Origin: an uncultured Lachnospiraceae bacterium
GTDB taxonomy: Bacteria > Bacillota > Clostridia > Lachnospirales > Lachnospiraceae
Assembly (NCBI GenBank): GCA_910577785.1
Contig: CAJTNT010000003.1
Location: 62,428 to 126,427 of the forward strand
DNA length: 64,000 bases
Direction of reading: 5' to 3'
Shown here: piece after piece, positions 34,473 through 43,964 of the stretch
Numbering within the stretch: position 1 is the stretch's first letter
Layout of the letters: every line of letters begins with the position of its first letter
Translations under genes and position numbers: made by a program
The notes under the pieces: model-generated
The model's database searches: none
The model's input: the letters and a program-made list of their open reading frames with translations, nothing else
Told to the model about the DNA's origin: nothing

Positions 34473-36542
34473 ATGGCGAAATATTTAGTGATCGTAGAGT
34501 CACCGGCAAAAGTTAAGACGATCAAAAAATTTCTGGGGAAAAATTACGAGGTAGCGGCATCAAATGGCCATGTACGCGACCTTCCCAAAAGCCAGCTGGG
34601 CATAGATTTCGAACACGGCTACGAACCCAAATACATTACCATCCGCGGAAAGGGGGAAATCCTGGCAAATCTCCGCAAGGAAGTAAAGAAAGCCGACAAG
34701 GTATACCTGGCGACTGACCCTGACCGTGAGGGAGAGGCGATTTCTTGGCATCTCTCGAAAGCCCTGAAGCTGGAAGAAGGGCAGATACACCGCATCAGCT
34801 TCAATGAGATTACCAAGAATGCGGTCAAGGCGTCCTTAAAACAGGCGCGCGGCATTGACATGAACTTGGTGGACGCACAGCAGGCGCGCCGTATGCTGGA
34901 TCGCATGGTGGGCTACCGCATCAGCCCGCTGCTCTGGGCAAAGGTAAAGCGCGGCCTAAGCGCTGGCCGTGTCCAGTCCGTAGCCCTGCGCATTATCTGT
35001 GACCGGGAGGAGGAGATCAATGCTTTCATTCCGGAAGAATACTGGACCTTGGAGGCAAGCCTTTCTGTTGCCGGAGAAAAGAAGCCATTGGCGGCCAAGT
35101 TCTACGGAGATGCGCATGGGAAGCGTACGATCGCTTCCCAGCAGGAGATGGAGCAGATTTTAAAAGATTTAGAAAATGAGACGTTTCAGGTTTTGGATGT
35201 CAAAAAAGGAGAACGCATCAAGAAAGTGCCCCTTCCCTTCACGACCAGCACCCTGCAGCAGGAGGCGTCAAAATCCCTGAATTTTTCTACTCAAAAGACC
35301 ATGCGCCTGGCACAGCAGCTCTATGAGGGCGTAGACATCAAGGGGCAGGGCACGGTGGGCCTGATCACATATTTAAGGACGGATTCCGTGCGGATTTCCG
35401 AAGAGGCGGACGCGGTGGCCAGAGAATATATTGGGAATGCCTATGGCAAGGAGTATGTTGCCCAGGAAGGCCAGGCAAAGAAAAGCGGCGGCAAAATCCA
35501 GGACGCCCACGAAGCCATCCGCCCTTCGGATATCACCCGGACGCCAGTGATGGTCAAGGAATCCCTAAGCCGGGATCAGTTCCGCCTCTACCGCTTGATC
35601 TGGAACCGTTTTGTAGCCAGCCGCATGAGCAGCGCGCGTTATGAGACGACGGCTGTGCAGATTGGAGCTGGGAGCTACCGTTTCCATGTCTCCGCCTCCA
35701 AAATTGCATTTGAGGGCTTCCTCTCGGTCTATGCTGGGGAGGAAGAGGAAAAGCAGGCCAACAATGTGCTTTTGAAATCCTTAGACACGGATACAAAGCT
35801 GGGCTTGATGGGGCTGGAGGAAAAACAGCACTTTACCCAGCCGCCGGCGCACTTTACGGAAGCTTCCCTGGTAAAGGCCTTGGAAGAACTGGGAATTGGG
35901 CGTCCCAGCACCTATGCGCCTACGATTGTCACCCTTTTGGGGCGCCGGTATGTGGTGAAGGAGAACCGAAACCTTTATATCACAGAGCTTGGGGAGGTGG
36001 TCAATTCGATTATGCGCGAGGCCTTCCCCACCATCGTGGACGACCGCTTCACTGCCAATATGGAGTCTCTGCTGGACAAGGTGGCAGAAGGTTCGGTTGG
36101 ATGGAAAGCAGTAGTCAGCAACTTTTACCCAGACTTGGAAGAGGCCGTGCAGACTGCTGAGAAAGAGCTGGAGAAGGTAGATATCGAAGACGAAGTGACA
36201 GATGTTATTTGTGACTTATGTGGAAGGAATATGGTAATTAAATACGGGCCTCACGGCAGGTTCCTGGCCTGCCCTGGTTTCCCAGACTGCCGCAATACCA
36301 AGCCTTATCTGGAGAAAATCGGCGTGGCCTGTCCCAAATGCGGCAAAGAAGTCGTCATGAAGAAGACCAAAAAGGGCAGGAAATACTATGGATGTGAGGA
36401 CAATCCAGACTGCGATTTTATGTCCTGGCAGAAGCCCTCGAAGGAGATATGCCCAAAGTGCGGCGGATATATGGTGGAAAAAGGGCAGCGCCTGGTGTGC
36501 GCAGACGCTCAGTGCGGATTTGTTAAGGATAAGGAAAAATAA
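34473..36542 (+). CDS. topA: DNA topoisomerase I
   Basis: This type IA topoisomerase relaxes negative supercoils. The 689-residue protein begins with a TOPRIM domain (LVIVESPAKVKTI, TDPDREGEAI), has the catalytic Y300 with R302 in YLRTDS, and ends with three C4 zinc ribbons (CDLCG, CPKCGKE, CPKCGGY) for DNA binding. AGGAGGA precedes the ATG. comM-dprA-topA-codY is a common Firmicute arrangement, without trmFO or xerC here. Confidence 0.97.
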   Translation: MAKYLVIVESPAKVKTIKKFLGKNYEVAASNGHVRDLPKSQLGIDFEHGYEPKYITIRGKGEILANLRKEVKKADKVYLATDPDREGEAISWHLSKALKLEEGQIHRISFNEITKNAVKASLKQARGIDMNLVDAQQARRMLDRMVGYRISPLLWAKVKRGLSAGRVQSVALRIICDREEEINAFIPEEYWTLEASLSVAGEKKPLAAKFYGDAHGKRTIASQQEMEQILKDLENETFQVLDVKKGERIKKVPLPFTTSTLQQEASKSLNFSTQKTMRLAQQLYEGVDIKGQGTVGLITYLRTDSVRISEEADAVAREYIGNAYGKEYVAQEGQAKKSGGKIQDAHEAIRPSDITRTPVMVKESLSRDQFRLYRLIWNRFVASRMSSARYETTAVQIGAGSYRFHVSASKIAFEGFLSVYAGEEEEKQANNVLLKSLDTDTKLGLMGLEEKQHFTQPPAHFTEASLVKALEELGIGRPSTYAPTIVTLLGRRYVVKENRNLYITELGEVVNSIMREAFPTIVDDRFTANMESLLDKVAEGSVGWKAVVSNFYPDLEEAVQTAEKELEKVDIEDEVTDVICDLCGRNMVIKYGPHGRFLACPGFPDCRNTKPYLEKIGVACPKCGKEVVMKKTKKGRKYYGCEDNPDCDFMSWQKPSKEICPKCGGYMVEKGQRLVCADAQCGFVKDKEK

Positions 36543-36585
36543 ATTGTATTTGTTATGGAAAAAACACAAAAAGGTTAGAAAGTTG

Positions 36586-36614
36586 TTGAATTATTCGGGA
36601 AAATGTGATAAAAT
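36586..36614 (+). promoter_or_regulatory. Promoter of codY
   Basis: TTGAAT (36586-36591) and TAAAAT (36609-36614), spacer 17, with TG at 36606-36607. A degenerate CodY-like sequence (36590-36604, 10 of 15 matches) lies in the spacer, which would fit autoregulation, but weakly. Confidence 0.6.
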
Positions 36615-36723
36615 GCAAGACAGTTACCAAAGCGTGGAGTCAGAAAGTACAATTCATAGCTGGCATTCGTTGCCACTGCAGGCAGCAGAGCTGTAAGCGG
36701 CACGTCTGGAGAGGAGGTATATT

Positions 36724-37506
36724 ATGAGTGTCCAACTGTTAGACAAGACCAGGAAAATCAATAAGTTGCTGCATAATAACAACTCCTCAAAGGTAGTCTT
36801 TAATGATATATGCGGGGTTTTGACGGAGATTCTGGATTCTAACATTTTGGTCATCAGCAAGAAAGGAAAGGTTCTGGGGACCAGCAGAGGGCAGGGAATA
36901 GAGGAAATCCGGGAACTGATTGCCGATGAGGTAGGAGGCTTTATTGACCATCTTCTGAATGAACGCCTTCTGGGGATTCTGTCCACGAAGGAGAACGTGA
37001 ACCTGGAGACTTTGGGATTTGTGCCGGAGGATGTGGAGGACTATCAGGCGATTATCGCACCCATTGATATTGCTGGGGAGCGGCTGGGGACTTTGTTTGC
37101 TTACCGCATTGAGCGGGAATATAACATAGACGATATTATCCTCAGTGAATACGGCACAACCGTAGTGGGGCTGGAGATGATGCGTTCCGTCAACGAAGAG
37201 AATGCAGAAGAGAGCCGCAAGCAGCAGATTGTGAAGTCGGCCATAAGCACCCTCTCTTTTTCAGAATTAGAAGCAATTACCCATATTTTTGACGAGATGG
37301 ATGGGAAGGAAGGCATCCTGGTAGCAAGCAAGATCGCGGATCGGGTGGGGATTACCCGAAGCGTGATAGTGAACGCCCTGCGCAAATTTGAGAGCGCAGG
37401 CGTGATTGAATCCAGGTCTTCGGGGATGAAGGGTACCTATATTAAGGTATTGAATGATGTAGTCTTTGGTGAGCTGGAGAAAGTAAAAAAGCAGAATATG
37501 AGGTAA
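36724..37506 (+). CDS. codY: GTP-sensing global repressor CodY
   Basis: CodY senses GTP and branched-chain amino acids and represses stationary-phase genes. The 260-residue protein has an N-terminal GAF domain (about 1-155) and a C-terminal winged helix with ASKIADRVGITRSVIVNAL and SRSSGMKGTYIKV, nearly identical to the Bacillus DNA-binding segment. GGAGG lies upstream of the ATG. In Clostridia CodY often regulates motility and sporulation; both flagellar genes and sigK are adjacent. Confidence 0.97.
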   Translation: MSVQLLDKTRKINKLLHNNNSSKVVFNDICGVLTEILDSNILVISKKGKVLGTSRGQGIEEIRELIADEVGGFIDHLLNERLLGILSTKENVNLETLGFVPEDVEDYQAIIAPIDIAGERLGTLFAYRIEREYNIDDIILSEYGTTVVGLEMMRSVNEENAEESRKQQIVKSAISTLSFSELEAITHIFDEMDGKEGILVASKIADRVGITRSVIVNALRKFESAGVIESRSSGMKGTYIKVLNDVVFGELEKVKKQNMR

Positions 37507-37510
37507 GAAT

Positions 37511-37535
37511 AGTAACGATGAAGTGCGGCGTTACT
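37511..37535 (+). other. Hairpin just after codY
   Basis: AGTAACG (37511-37517) and CGTTACT (37529-37535) form a perfect 7-bp stem with an 11-nt loop. No T-run follows, so it is probably a transcript-end or stability structure. A second hairpin, ATAACTAA/TTAGTTAT, is at 37612-37633. The 384-nt gap 37507-37890 contains no gene. Confidence 0.45.
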
Positions 37536-37646
37536 GGCCAGGCGCTGTTCCATACAGGCCATATGCAGTTTTACACAATATCCGTAAAGCCAGTGAAAGT
37601 TACATATATAAATAACTAAAGGGACTTAGTTATCTTACAAAAAAGG

Positions 37647-37685
37647 GAATTTATAGAATGATCAGGATCTATGGGTTCTCTTTTT
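37647..37685 (+). terminator. Terminator of codY
   Basis: GAATTTATAG (37647-37656) pairs with CTATGGGTTC (37669-37678), ten pairs including three G-U, with a 12-nt loop followed by TCTTTTT. It isolates codY from the flagellar operon, leaving a 3' UTR of about 140 nt. Confidence 0.6.
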
Positions 37686-37740
37686 GTACGTATAAGGGGA
37701 AAATCTGGCAGAGAAAAAACAAGAAAAACAGAAAAAAGAC

Positions 37741-37772
37741 TTGCAATATTTAGGGAATAATTATAATATAAT
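37741..37772 (+). promoter_or_regulatory. Candidate promoter of the flagellar operon
   Basis: TTGCAA (37741-37746) precedes two overlapping -10 hexamers, TATAAT at 37762-37767 (spacer 15) and 37767-37772 (spacer 20). It looks SigA-like. I see no SigD-type TAAA/GCCGATAA pair. The leader to flgB is about 115 nt and contains a GGGG/CCCC hairpin. Confidence 0.5.
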
Positions 37773-37890
37773 AGAAGGGGTTTTGCGTGTTATCATCCCC
37801 CAAGGCATAATTTGCCAGAATGCATGAAAATAGACATATGAGGATGGAAATAGAGTAGAAGGTGGAACGACAGACGGAAGGAGCAGCAGA

Positions 37891-38280
37891 ATGTTAACCA
37901 GTGGGATTTATGATTACATTGACGTGATGGATAAGGCGGCAGATGCGGCCTGGCAGAGGAATACAGCCATCAGCAATAATATTGCCAATCAGAGTACGCC
38001 GGGCTATAAGCGTCAGGAAGTTGATTTTGAGGGAACTCTTCGCCGGGAATTGTCCAAGTTCGAGTATGTTTCGCTAGACGAGAAAGTCAGCGACCTGCAC
38101 TTGGATCATCTGACTACGACAGCCTATACAGATGCAGAGGGATATTCCTACCGGCTGGATGGGAATAATGTAGATCCAGAACAGGAGTATGGAGAACTGA
38201 TTTCTAACCGTATCAGGTACAATGCCCTGATTGACAGCATGACAAGGGAATTTCAGAGGACTAAGAGTGTGATTAAGTAG
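37891..38280 (+). CDS. flgB: Flagellar basal-body rod protein FlgB
   Basis: This 129-residue proximal rod subunit has the rod-family N-terminus (AWQRNTAISNNIANQSTPGYKRQEVDF) and a C-terminal heptad helix. It is exported by the flagellar type III apparatus without a cleaved signal. GGAAGGAG precedes the ATG. It heads the fla/che operon, as in most Firmicutes. Confidence 0.96.
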   Translation: MLTSGIYDYIDVMDKAADAAWQRNTAISNNIANQSTPGYKRQEVDFEGTLRRELSKFEYVSLDEKVSDLHLDHLTTTAYTDAEGYSYRLDGNNVDPEQEYGELISNRIRYNALIDSMTREFQRTKSVIK

Positions 38281-38348
38281 GGAACCGGCAGCCGGGAAGG
38301 CGTGAGATGGCCGCTGGGGCAATACATAGAAATTTAGGAGGCAAGAGC

Positions 38349-38789
38349 ATGTCATTATTTCAGTCGTTTAACATTAACACATCCGGCATGACGGCACAAC
38401 GGTTCCGTATGGATGTGATTTCGCAGAATGTGGCAAATGTGACGACCACAAGAACCGCAGATGGTACGCCATACAGGCGCAAGGTCGTGACGTTCACGGA
38501 GAAGCAGCTTACCCCGTTTAGCAGCTATCTGGCTAATGCGCGCCAGGCCTATATGGGCAACGGGGTGAAAGTGTCAGAAGTGAGTGAGGATACCAGCACG
38601 GATTTCGTTATGAAATATGATCCCTCCCATCCGGATGCGGATGAGAATGGGTATGTATCCTATCCGAATGTGAACATCATTACGGAAATGACCAATATGA
38701 TTGATGCCAGCCGCTCTTATGAAGCGAACATCACAGCCTTTGAGACCAGCAAGGCGATGGCGCTGAAGGGCTTGGAACTGGGGAAATAG
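38349..38789 (+). CDS. flgC: Flagellar basal-body rod protein FlgC
   Basis: This 146-residue rod protein begins SLFQSFNINTSGMTAQRFRMDVISQNVAN and ends with the conserved MIDASRSYEANITAFETSKAM helix. The ATG at 38349 follows TAGGAGG; a reading from 38307 would add 14 residues without support. It follows flgB after 68 nt. Confidence 0.96.
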   Translation: MSLFQSFNINTSGMTAQRFRMDVISQNVANVTTTRTADGTPYRRKVVTFTEKQLTPFSSYLANARQAYMGNGVKVSEVSEDTSTDFVMKYDPSHPDADENGYVSYPNVNIITEMTNMIDASRSYEANITAFETSKAMALKGLELGK

Positions 38790-38815
38790 GATAGGATAAG
38801 AGGAGGTTAACAAGA

Positions 38816-39127
38816 ATGGATATAACAGCGTTGCATAATGTGACATCGGAATATCTTAAGAATGTGGTCGATGCCAGCCAACAGGTCCATGTGGAGGATG
38901 AGAGCTTTGACAATGTGCTCCAGTCAGCAATGGATATGATTAATGAGGCAAATTACCTGCAGAACAAGTCAGAAGAGGCCGAAATGGAATTTATGTTAGG
39001 TTATTCTACCAACCCCCATGCGCTGATGGCGGTTCAGGAGAAAGCGGATATTGCCCTGAACTACACAATGACGGTTAAGGACAAGGTTTTGGACGCGTAT
39101 AAAGAACTTATGAATATGCAGATTTAA
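38816..39127 (+). CDS. fliE: Flagellar hook-basal body protein FliE
   Basis: This 103-residue helical adapter joins the MS ring to the rod. The C-terminal half has the FliE pattern EAEMEFMLGYSTNPHALMAVQEKADIAL-like helix and ends in DKVLDAYKELMNMQI. AGGAGG precedes the ATG, 27 nt after flgC. Confidence 0.95.
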   Translation: MDITALHNVTSEYLKNVVDASQQVHVEDESFDNVLQSAMDMINEANYLQNKSEEAEMEFMLGYSTNPHALMAVQEKADIALNYTMTVKDKVLDAYKELMNMQI

Positions 39128-39212
39128 AGTATTTCATTTGCTGTAAGTATGGCATGTTACATCGTATAGGACGGATAATTCAAGATTTTGTATAGAATGG
39201 GTGGAGAGACAC

Positions 39213-40829
39213 ATGCAGGAAAGAATACAAGGTATTCCCAAAAGGGTGCTGGAATGGTGGGGGAAGTTTTCTGTCAAACAGAAGACGCTGATTGCGAGCG
39301 TTGCCGTTTTTTTTGCTGTAGCAATGGCGATTGTTGTTAAGATACTGACCACGCCTACGATGGTGCCGATCAGGAACTGTGAAGATACAAAAGAAGCGGC
39401 AGAGGTAAAGGAGCTGCTGGATGGGGAAGGCATTAAGTTTGAGGTTTCCAACAATGGGCTGAATTTCCAGGTCCGTGCAGAGGATGAGGCGAATGCGGCG
39501 ATTTTGCTGGGTAAGAATGGGATCCCGGCTTCTTCGTATGACCTAAAAAATGTGTTCGACGGAGGGCTCAGCACGACAGAGGCGGATAAGGGCAAGCGCT
39601 ACCAGCTGTATCTGGAGAAGCAGCTGGAAGAGCAGCTGACAGGATTGGATATGGTCAAGGGCGCCACGGTGAACCTGAACCTGCCGGTGGACGACGGCAC
39701 GGTGCTGGCGCTGAATGAGGATTCTTATGCGGCCATTACCTTGACGCTGTCCGGCGAAATGGATGAAGACATGGCCGGCGGCCTGGCAAAATGGGTTGCC
39801 ACAGCCATTGGCAATGACAGTACGGATGATATCTCAATTATGGATACAGCCGGAAACGTGTTGTTCACCGGCGGCGATTCTGCCACCGCAATCAGTGGCG
39901 CAAGCTCCCAGCTTTCCTATAAGACGAAGGCAGAGAATATGGTCAAGAGCCAGGTGAAGGACGTAGTGCTAGGCACTAACGTATATGATACCGTTTCGGT
40001 CGGCCTGAATCTGAATGTTAATTTCAGCGAGACGAAGTCGACGAACCACAGATGGTATGTGGATGGGGATGAGGGCCACGGGCCGGTCGCGGAACGCAGG
40101 CAGTACGATGAGGAAAGCTCGGGCGGCGCAGGCGATATACCTGGGACAGATACCAACGGGGAGAACGACACTACATATGTGATGGAGAACAACGCGGCTT
40201 CCAACCGGACAGTTTCTGAGACTAGCGAGAAGTACCAGACCAGCGAAGAGATTACTGAGAGCAGCGGGGGCGTAGGCGGAGTGGATTATGAGACTTCATC
40301 CGTTGCGGTAGTTGCCAACCAGCATCGGTATTATTATGAAGATACCCTGCGGGAGAGCGGCGAACTGGGAGATATGAGTTTTGATGAGTTTGTGGCACAG
40401 AACCGCGAGCGGGTCAAGATGGATGTGGATCAGGATCTTGTGCAGATGGTGGCCAGGGCAACTGGGTTCCCAGAGGAAAACATTAAAGTAGTGGTCTATG
40501 AAATCCCATTTTTCGAATATTCCAGCAGCAGCGGACAGGAGTTCTTCGATTATCTGCCGCTGGCGATTGCGTTGCTGATTATGCTTATGTTGGGCTATGT
40601 GGTGTTCCGCAGCACGAGGAAGGAAGAACAGGTGGTGGAGCCGGAGCCGGAGCTTTCGGTGGAATCCTTGCTGGCTACGACAAAAGAAGCGACAGAAAAG
40701 GAATCTTTGGAGGATATTGGATTCTCAGAGAAGTCTGAGACCCGTGTGATGATAGAGAAGTTTGTAGATGAAAACCCTGAGGCGGTGGCTTCATTGCTTC
40801 GGAATTGGCTGAACGAGGAGTGGAAATAG
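39213..40829 (+). CDS. fliF: Flagellar MS-ring protein FliF
   Basis: This 538-residue protein has two membrane helices, near residues 26-46 and 450-470, flanking a large periplasmic region with ring-building motifs (YQLYLEKQLEEQLTGLDMVKGATVNLNLP). A Ser/Gly/Glu-rich loop sits at about 270-340. The cytoplasmic C-terminus (ESLLATTKEAT, VASLLRNWLNEEWK) is the FliG-binding segment. The ATG at 39213 follows GGTGGAGA; a GTG at 39201 overlaps that site. Confidence 0.96.
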   Translation: MQERIQGIPKRVLEWWGKFSVKQKTLIASVAVFFAVAMAIVVKILTTPTMVPIRNCEDTKEAAEVKELLDGEGIKFEVSNNGLNFQVRAEDEANAAILLGKNGIPASSYDLKNVFDGGLSTTEADKGKRYQLYLEKQLEEQLTGLDMVKGATVNLNLPVDDGTVLALNEDSYAAITLTLSGEMDEDMAGGLAKWVATAIGNDSTDDISIMDTAGNVLFTGGDSATAISGASSQLSYKTKAENMVKSQVKDVVLGTNVYDTVSVGLNLNVNFSETKSTNHRWYVDGDEGHGPVAERRQYDEESSGGAGDIPGTDTNGENDTTYVMENNAASNRTVSETSEKYQTSEEITESSGGVGGVDYETSSVAVVANQHRYYYEDTLRESGELGDMSFDEFVAQNRERVKMDVDQDLVQMVARATGFPEENIKVVVYEIPFFEYSSSSGQEFFDYLPLAIALLIMLMLGYVVFRSTRKEEQVVEPEPELSVESLLATTKEATEKESLEDIGFSEKSETRVMIEKFVDENPEAVASLLRNWLNEEWK

Positions 40830-40833
40830 AGTT

Positions 40834-41841
40834 ATGGCAAGCGAAGATTATAATGGCGTTCAAAAAGCGGCGATATTGCTGATTGCCTTAGGGCCTGAAA
40901 AATCTGCCTCAATTTTTAAACATCTTAAGGAAGAAGAGATTGAGGAGCTGACATTGGAGATTGCCAATACCAGAAGCATATCGCCTCAGATTAAAGAAGA
41001 TGTCCTGAATGAGTTTTATCAGGTCTGCCTGGCGCAGCAGTACATAGCAGAAGGCGGTATCGGATATGCCAAGGAATTGCTGGAGAAGGCGTTGGGCGAA
41101 GAGAAGGCTCAGGGCGTAATCTCCAAGCTGACGGCGTCTCTGCAGGTACGCCCGTTCGAATTTGTGCGTAAGACAGATCCTGCCCAGCTTTTGAACTTTA
41201 TACAGGATGAACACCCACAGACGATCGCGATGATTTTATCTTATCTGTCAGCGAACCAGGCTTCCATGATTATGAGCGCCCTGCTTCCGGAGAAGCAGGC
41301 GGATGTGGCAAAGCGTATCGCAATGATGGACCGGACGTCGCCGGATGTAATAAAGGAAGTGGAGAGGGTTTTGGAACGGAAGCTTTCAACATTGGTAAAC
41401 CAGGATTACACCATTGTAGGCGGTGTGGATGCGATTGTGGCTATTTTGAATACCGTAGACCGCGCGACAGAGAAGCATATTATGGAATCCCTGGAAATCG
41501 AAGAGCCGGAATTGGCAGACGAAATCCGCAAGAAGATGTTCGTGTTCGAAGACATCCTCCTGTTGGACGACAGGGCAATCCAGCGTGTGCTGCGTGATGT
41601 GGACAACAATGACCTTGGCGTAGCCCTGAAGGCAGCCAACGAAGATGTGCAGAATGCTATCTTCAAGAACCTGTCCAAACGTCTGGCGGCTATGATTAAG
41701 GAAGATATGGAATTTATGGGTCCGGTCCGCATGAAGGATGTAGAAGAAGCACAGCAGAAGATTGTTGGTATTATACGTAAACTGGAAGATTCAGCAGAAA
41801 TCGTAATCTCCAGAGGCGGAGGTGACGAAATCGTTGTCTAA
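40834..41841 (+). CDS. fliG: Flagellar motor switch protein FliG
   Basis: This 335-residue rotor protein has armadillo-like N and middle domains (KAAILLIALGPEKSASIFKHL, DEHPQTIAMILSYL) and a C-terminal torque domain with charged residues (LLDDRAIQRVLRDVDNNDLGVALKAA). It links FliF to FliM and engages MotA. It starts 4 nt after fliF and its end overlaps the fliH start. Confidence 0.97.
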   Translation: MASEDYNGVQKAAILLIALGPEKSASIFKHLKEEEIEELTLEIANTRSISPQIKEDVLNEFYQVCLAQQYIAEGGIGYAKELLEKALGEEKAQGVISKLTASLQVRPFEFVRKTDPAQLLNFIQDEHPQTIAMILSYLSANQASMIMSALLPEKQADVAKRIAMMDRTSPDVIKEVERVLERKLSTLVNQDYTIVGGVDAIVAILNTVDRATEKHIMESLEIEEPELADEIRKKMFVFEDILLLDDRAIQRVLRDVDNNDLGVALKAANEDVQNAIFKNLSKRLAAMIKEDMEFMGPVRMKDVEEAQQKIVGIIRKLEDSAEIVISRGGGDEIVV

Positions 41842-42631
41842 TTTATATAAGCAGAGGCAGATCCTCGCCAATAGCAGCGGCGCCAGGATTATCAATTCCA
41901 ACGATAGAATCGATGCCCAGCTCCAGGAACTTGCAAAAATGATGGTGCAGGCGCCGGAGGATGGGTTTGTAGGCGGCCTGCAGGCAGAGCAGGTGGAAGT
42001 GGCGCCTCCCGAAGAAACCGTTTCTCCCGAAGAATTGCTGCAGCAGGCGCAGGAAGAGGCGGATTCCGTTTTGGAGGCGGCCAGGCAGCAGGCGGAGGCC
42101 ATCCAGGCGGAAGCCAGGCAGCAGGCGGAGGCCATCCGGGAACAGGCTAGGCAGGAAGGGCATAACACTGGCTTTTCGGAAGGAACTGCAAAAGCAGATG
42201 CTGCCCTGGCAGAAGGCCAGAGGCGCTTAGAAGAACAGCGCCAGGCTTTGGAGGCGGATTATAGGCAGAAAACAGAAGAGCTGGAGCCTTATCTCGTGGA
42301 TATTATTGCAGATGTCTTTGAAAAGGTATTCCATGTGCAGTTTGACGATAAAAAAGAGATCCTCCTGTATCTGATTCAGAAAGTAATCCTCCATGCGGAG
42401 GGGACAAAGGAATTTCAGGTGCGGGTAAGCCTGAAGGATTATGCGTTTGTTGAGGAACACAAGGGCGAGATTACAGAACAGGTTGGCGGAGCTGTTAAGG
42501 TAGAGATCATGGCGGATGCGGCTTTGCAGGAAAGGCAGTGTATGATTGAGACGGATTCCGGCATTTTTGACTGCGGTACAGACCTCCAGCTTGGGAATAT
42601 CATAAAGGCACTGCGGTCATTAAGTTTGTGA
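41834..42631 (+). CDS. fliH: Flagellar assembly protein FliH
   Basis: This roughly 265-residue negative regulator of the FliI ATPase has a long Ala/Gln/Glu coiled coil (about 75-165) and a C-terminal V-ATPase-E-like domain. The TTG at 41834 is proposed, 11 nt after GGAGG; the GTG at 41822 overlaps the site. It overlaps fliG by 8 nt. The coiled coil contains an 11-residue tandem duplication (ARQQAEAI twice). Confidence 0.88.
   Translation: MSNLYKQRQILANSSGARIINSNDRIDAQLQELAKMMVQAPEDGFVGGLQAEQVEVAPPEETVSPEELLQQAQEEADSVLEAARQQAEAIQAEARQQAEAIREQARQEGHNTGFSEGTAKADAALAEGQRRLEEQRQALEADYRQKTEELEPYLVDIIADVFEKVFHVQFDDKKEILLYLIQKVILHAEGTKEFQVRVSLKDYAFVEEHKGEITEQVGGAVKVEIMADAALQERQCMIETDSGIFDCGTDLQLGNIIKALRSLSL
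42080..42137 (+). repeat. 33-nt tandem duplication inside fliH
   Basis: A 25-nt block at 42080-42104 recurs exactly at 42113-42137, giving a 33-nt period that encodes an 11-residue coiled-coil repeat. It keeps frame and heptad-like spacing. Confidence 0.85.
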
Positions 42632-42644
42632 GGGATGGGGAAAC

Positions 42645-43949
42645 GTGGCATATAATTTAGATAAGTATTATCAGTTGACAGAGCAGAATTATTATAGACA
42701 CCTGGGAAAAGTGGTGAAGATTGTAGGGCTTACGATTGAGTCGGTAGGCCCCAATGCAAAGCTGAATGACTTGTGCCGTATTATTATTGATCAGAGCAAA
42801 AATATCTCGATTATGGCAGAAGTAGTGGGATTCCGGGATAAAAGACTGCTGCTTATGCCTTATGAGAGCGTGGAAGGGCTGGGCGTAGGGTGTATCGTAG
42901 AGAATACGGGACATCCTTTGTCTGTTTATGTAGGGGACGAACTGCTGGGGCATACCTTGGACGGTATGGGAAGGCCTACGGATATCAGCTGCCTGGAACT
43001 GCGCCAGGAATATCCAGTAGACGCGCCGCCGCCGGATCCTATGGAGCGTATTATTATTAATGAAGTACTCCCATTGGGCGTAAAGGCCGTGGATGGTCTG
43101 ATCACCGTTGGCAAAGGGCAGAGGATTGGCATCTTTGCAGGTTCTGGCGTGGGGAAGAGTACCCTGCTTGGCATGTTTGCCAGGAATACCAAGGCGGATA
43201 TCAATGTGATTGCGCTGATTGGCGAGCGTGGCAGGGAAGTCCGTGAGTTTATTGAGCGGGATATGGGAGAAGAAGGCATGCGCCGTTCTGTAGTGATTGT
43301 GGCTACTTCTGACCGGCCGGCGCTGCTGCGCCGGAATGCAGCCAAGACAGCTACGGCGATTGCGGAATATTTCCGTGACCAGGGCAAGGATGTGCTGCTG
43401 ATGATGGATTCCCTGACCCGTTTTTCCATGGCGCAGCGCGAGATTGGCCTGGCGTCCGGGGAACCCCCGGTGACAAGGGGATATCCCCCCAGCGTATACT
43501 CTGAGATGCCCAAGCTGCTGGAGCGGTCAGGCAACTCAGACAAGGGTTCGATTACAGGGCTGTATACCGTGCTGGTGGATGGGGATGATTTTAACGAGCC
43601 GATTACAGATACGGCCAGGAGCATCCTGGATGGGCATATCATGCTGGATCGCAAGCTGGCGCATAAGAACCATTATCCAGCGATTGACGTGCTCCAGAGC
43701 ATCTCCCGTGTGATGAGTTCGATTGTGGACGGCCGGCACAAGGATGCCTCCGGGAAGCTGAAGAATGTGCTGGCAACCTATCAGGAAGCAGAAGATTTAA
43801 TTAATATCGGAGCTTATAAGAAGGGTTCTAATAAGAATATTGACTATGCAATTGAGAAAATAGAAGCAGTAAATGAGTTTTTACTTCAGGGGACGCATGA
43901 GAAGTATTCCTTTGAAGAGATTTTGGAGGCTTTGAAAGGCCTGTTTTAA
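42645..43949 (+). CDS. fliI: Flagellar export ATPase FliI
   Basis: This 434-residue F1-beta-like ATPase powers substrate unfolding at the flagellar export gate. Walker A GSGVGKST, Walker B LLMMDSLTRF and the family segment RGYPPSVYSEMPKLLERSG are present. The GTG start follows GGGATGGGG. It lies between fliH and fliJ, its regulator and stalk partner. Confidence 0.97.
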   Translation: MAYNLDKYYQLTEQNYYRHLGKVVKIVGLTIESVGPNAKLNDLCRIIIDQSKNISIMAEVVGFRDKRLLLMPYESVEGLGVGCIVENTGHPLSVYVGDELLGHTLDGMGRPTDISCLELRQEYPVDAPPPDPMERIIINEVLPLGVKAVDGLITVGKGQRIGIFAGSGVGKSTLLGMFARNTKADINVIALIGERGREVREFIERDMGEEGMRRSVVIVATSDRPALLRRNAAKTATAIAEYFRDQGKDVLLMMDSLTRFSMAQREIGLASGEPPVTRGYPPSVYSEMPKLLERSGNSDKGSITGLYTVLVDGDDFNEPITDTARSILDGHIMLDRKLAHKNHYPAIDVLQSISRVMSSIVDGRHKDASGKLKNVLATYQEAEDLINIGAYKKGSNKNIDYAIEKIEAVNEFLLQGTHEKYSFEEILEALKGLF

Positions 43950-43964
43950 TGGAGAGTTGTCACG

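Noticed and set aside
37507..37890. Cyclic-di-GMP riboswitch before the flagellar operon
   Set aside because: I looked for the GEMM core segments and did not find them; the hairpins here read as a codY terminator and stability structures.
37741..37890. SigD (sigma 28) promoter for flgB
   Set aside because: No TAAA and GCCGATAA-like pair with suitable spacing is visible; the sequence looks SigA-like.
42080..42137. Short direct repeats as a CRISPR-like array
   Set aside because: Only two copies with an 8-nt gap, in frame inside the fliH coiled coil.
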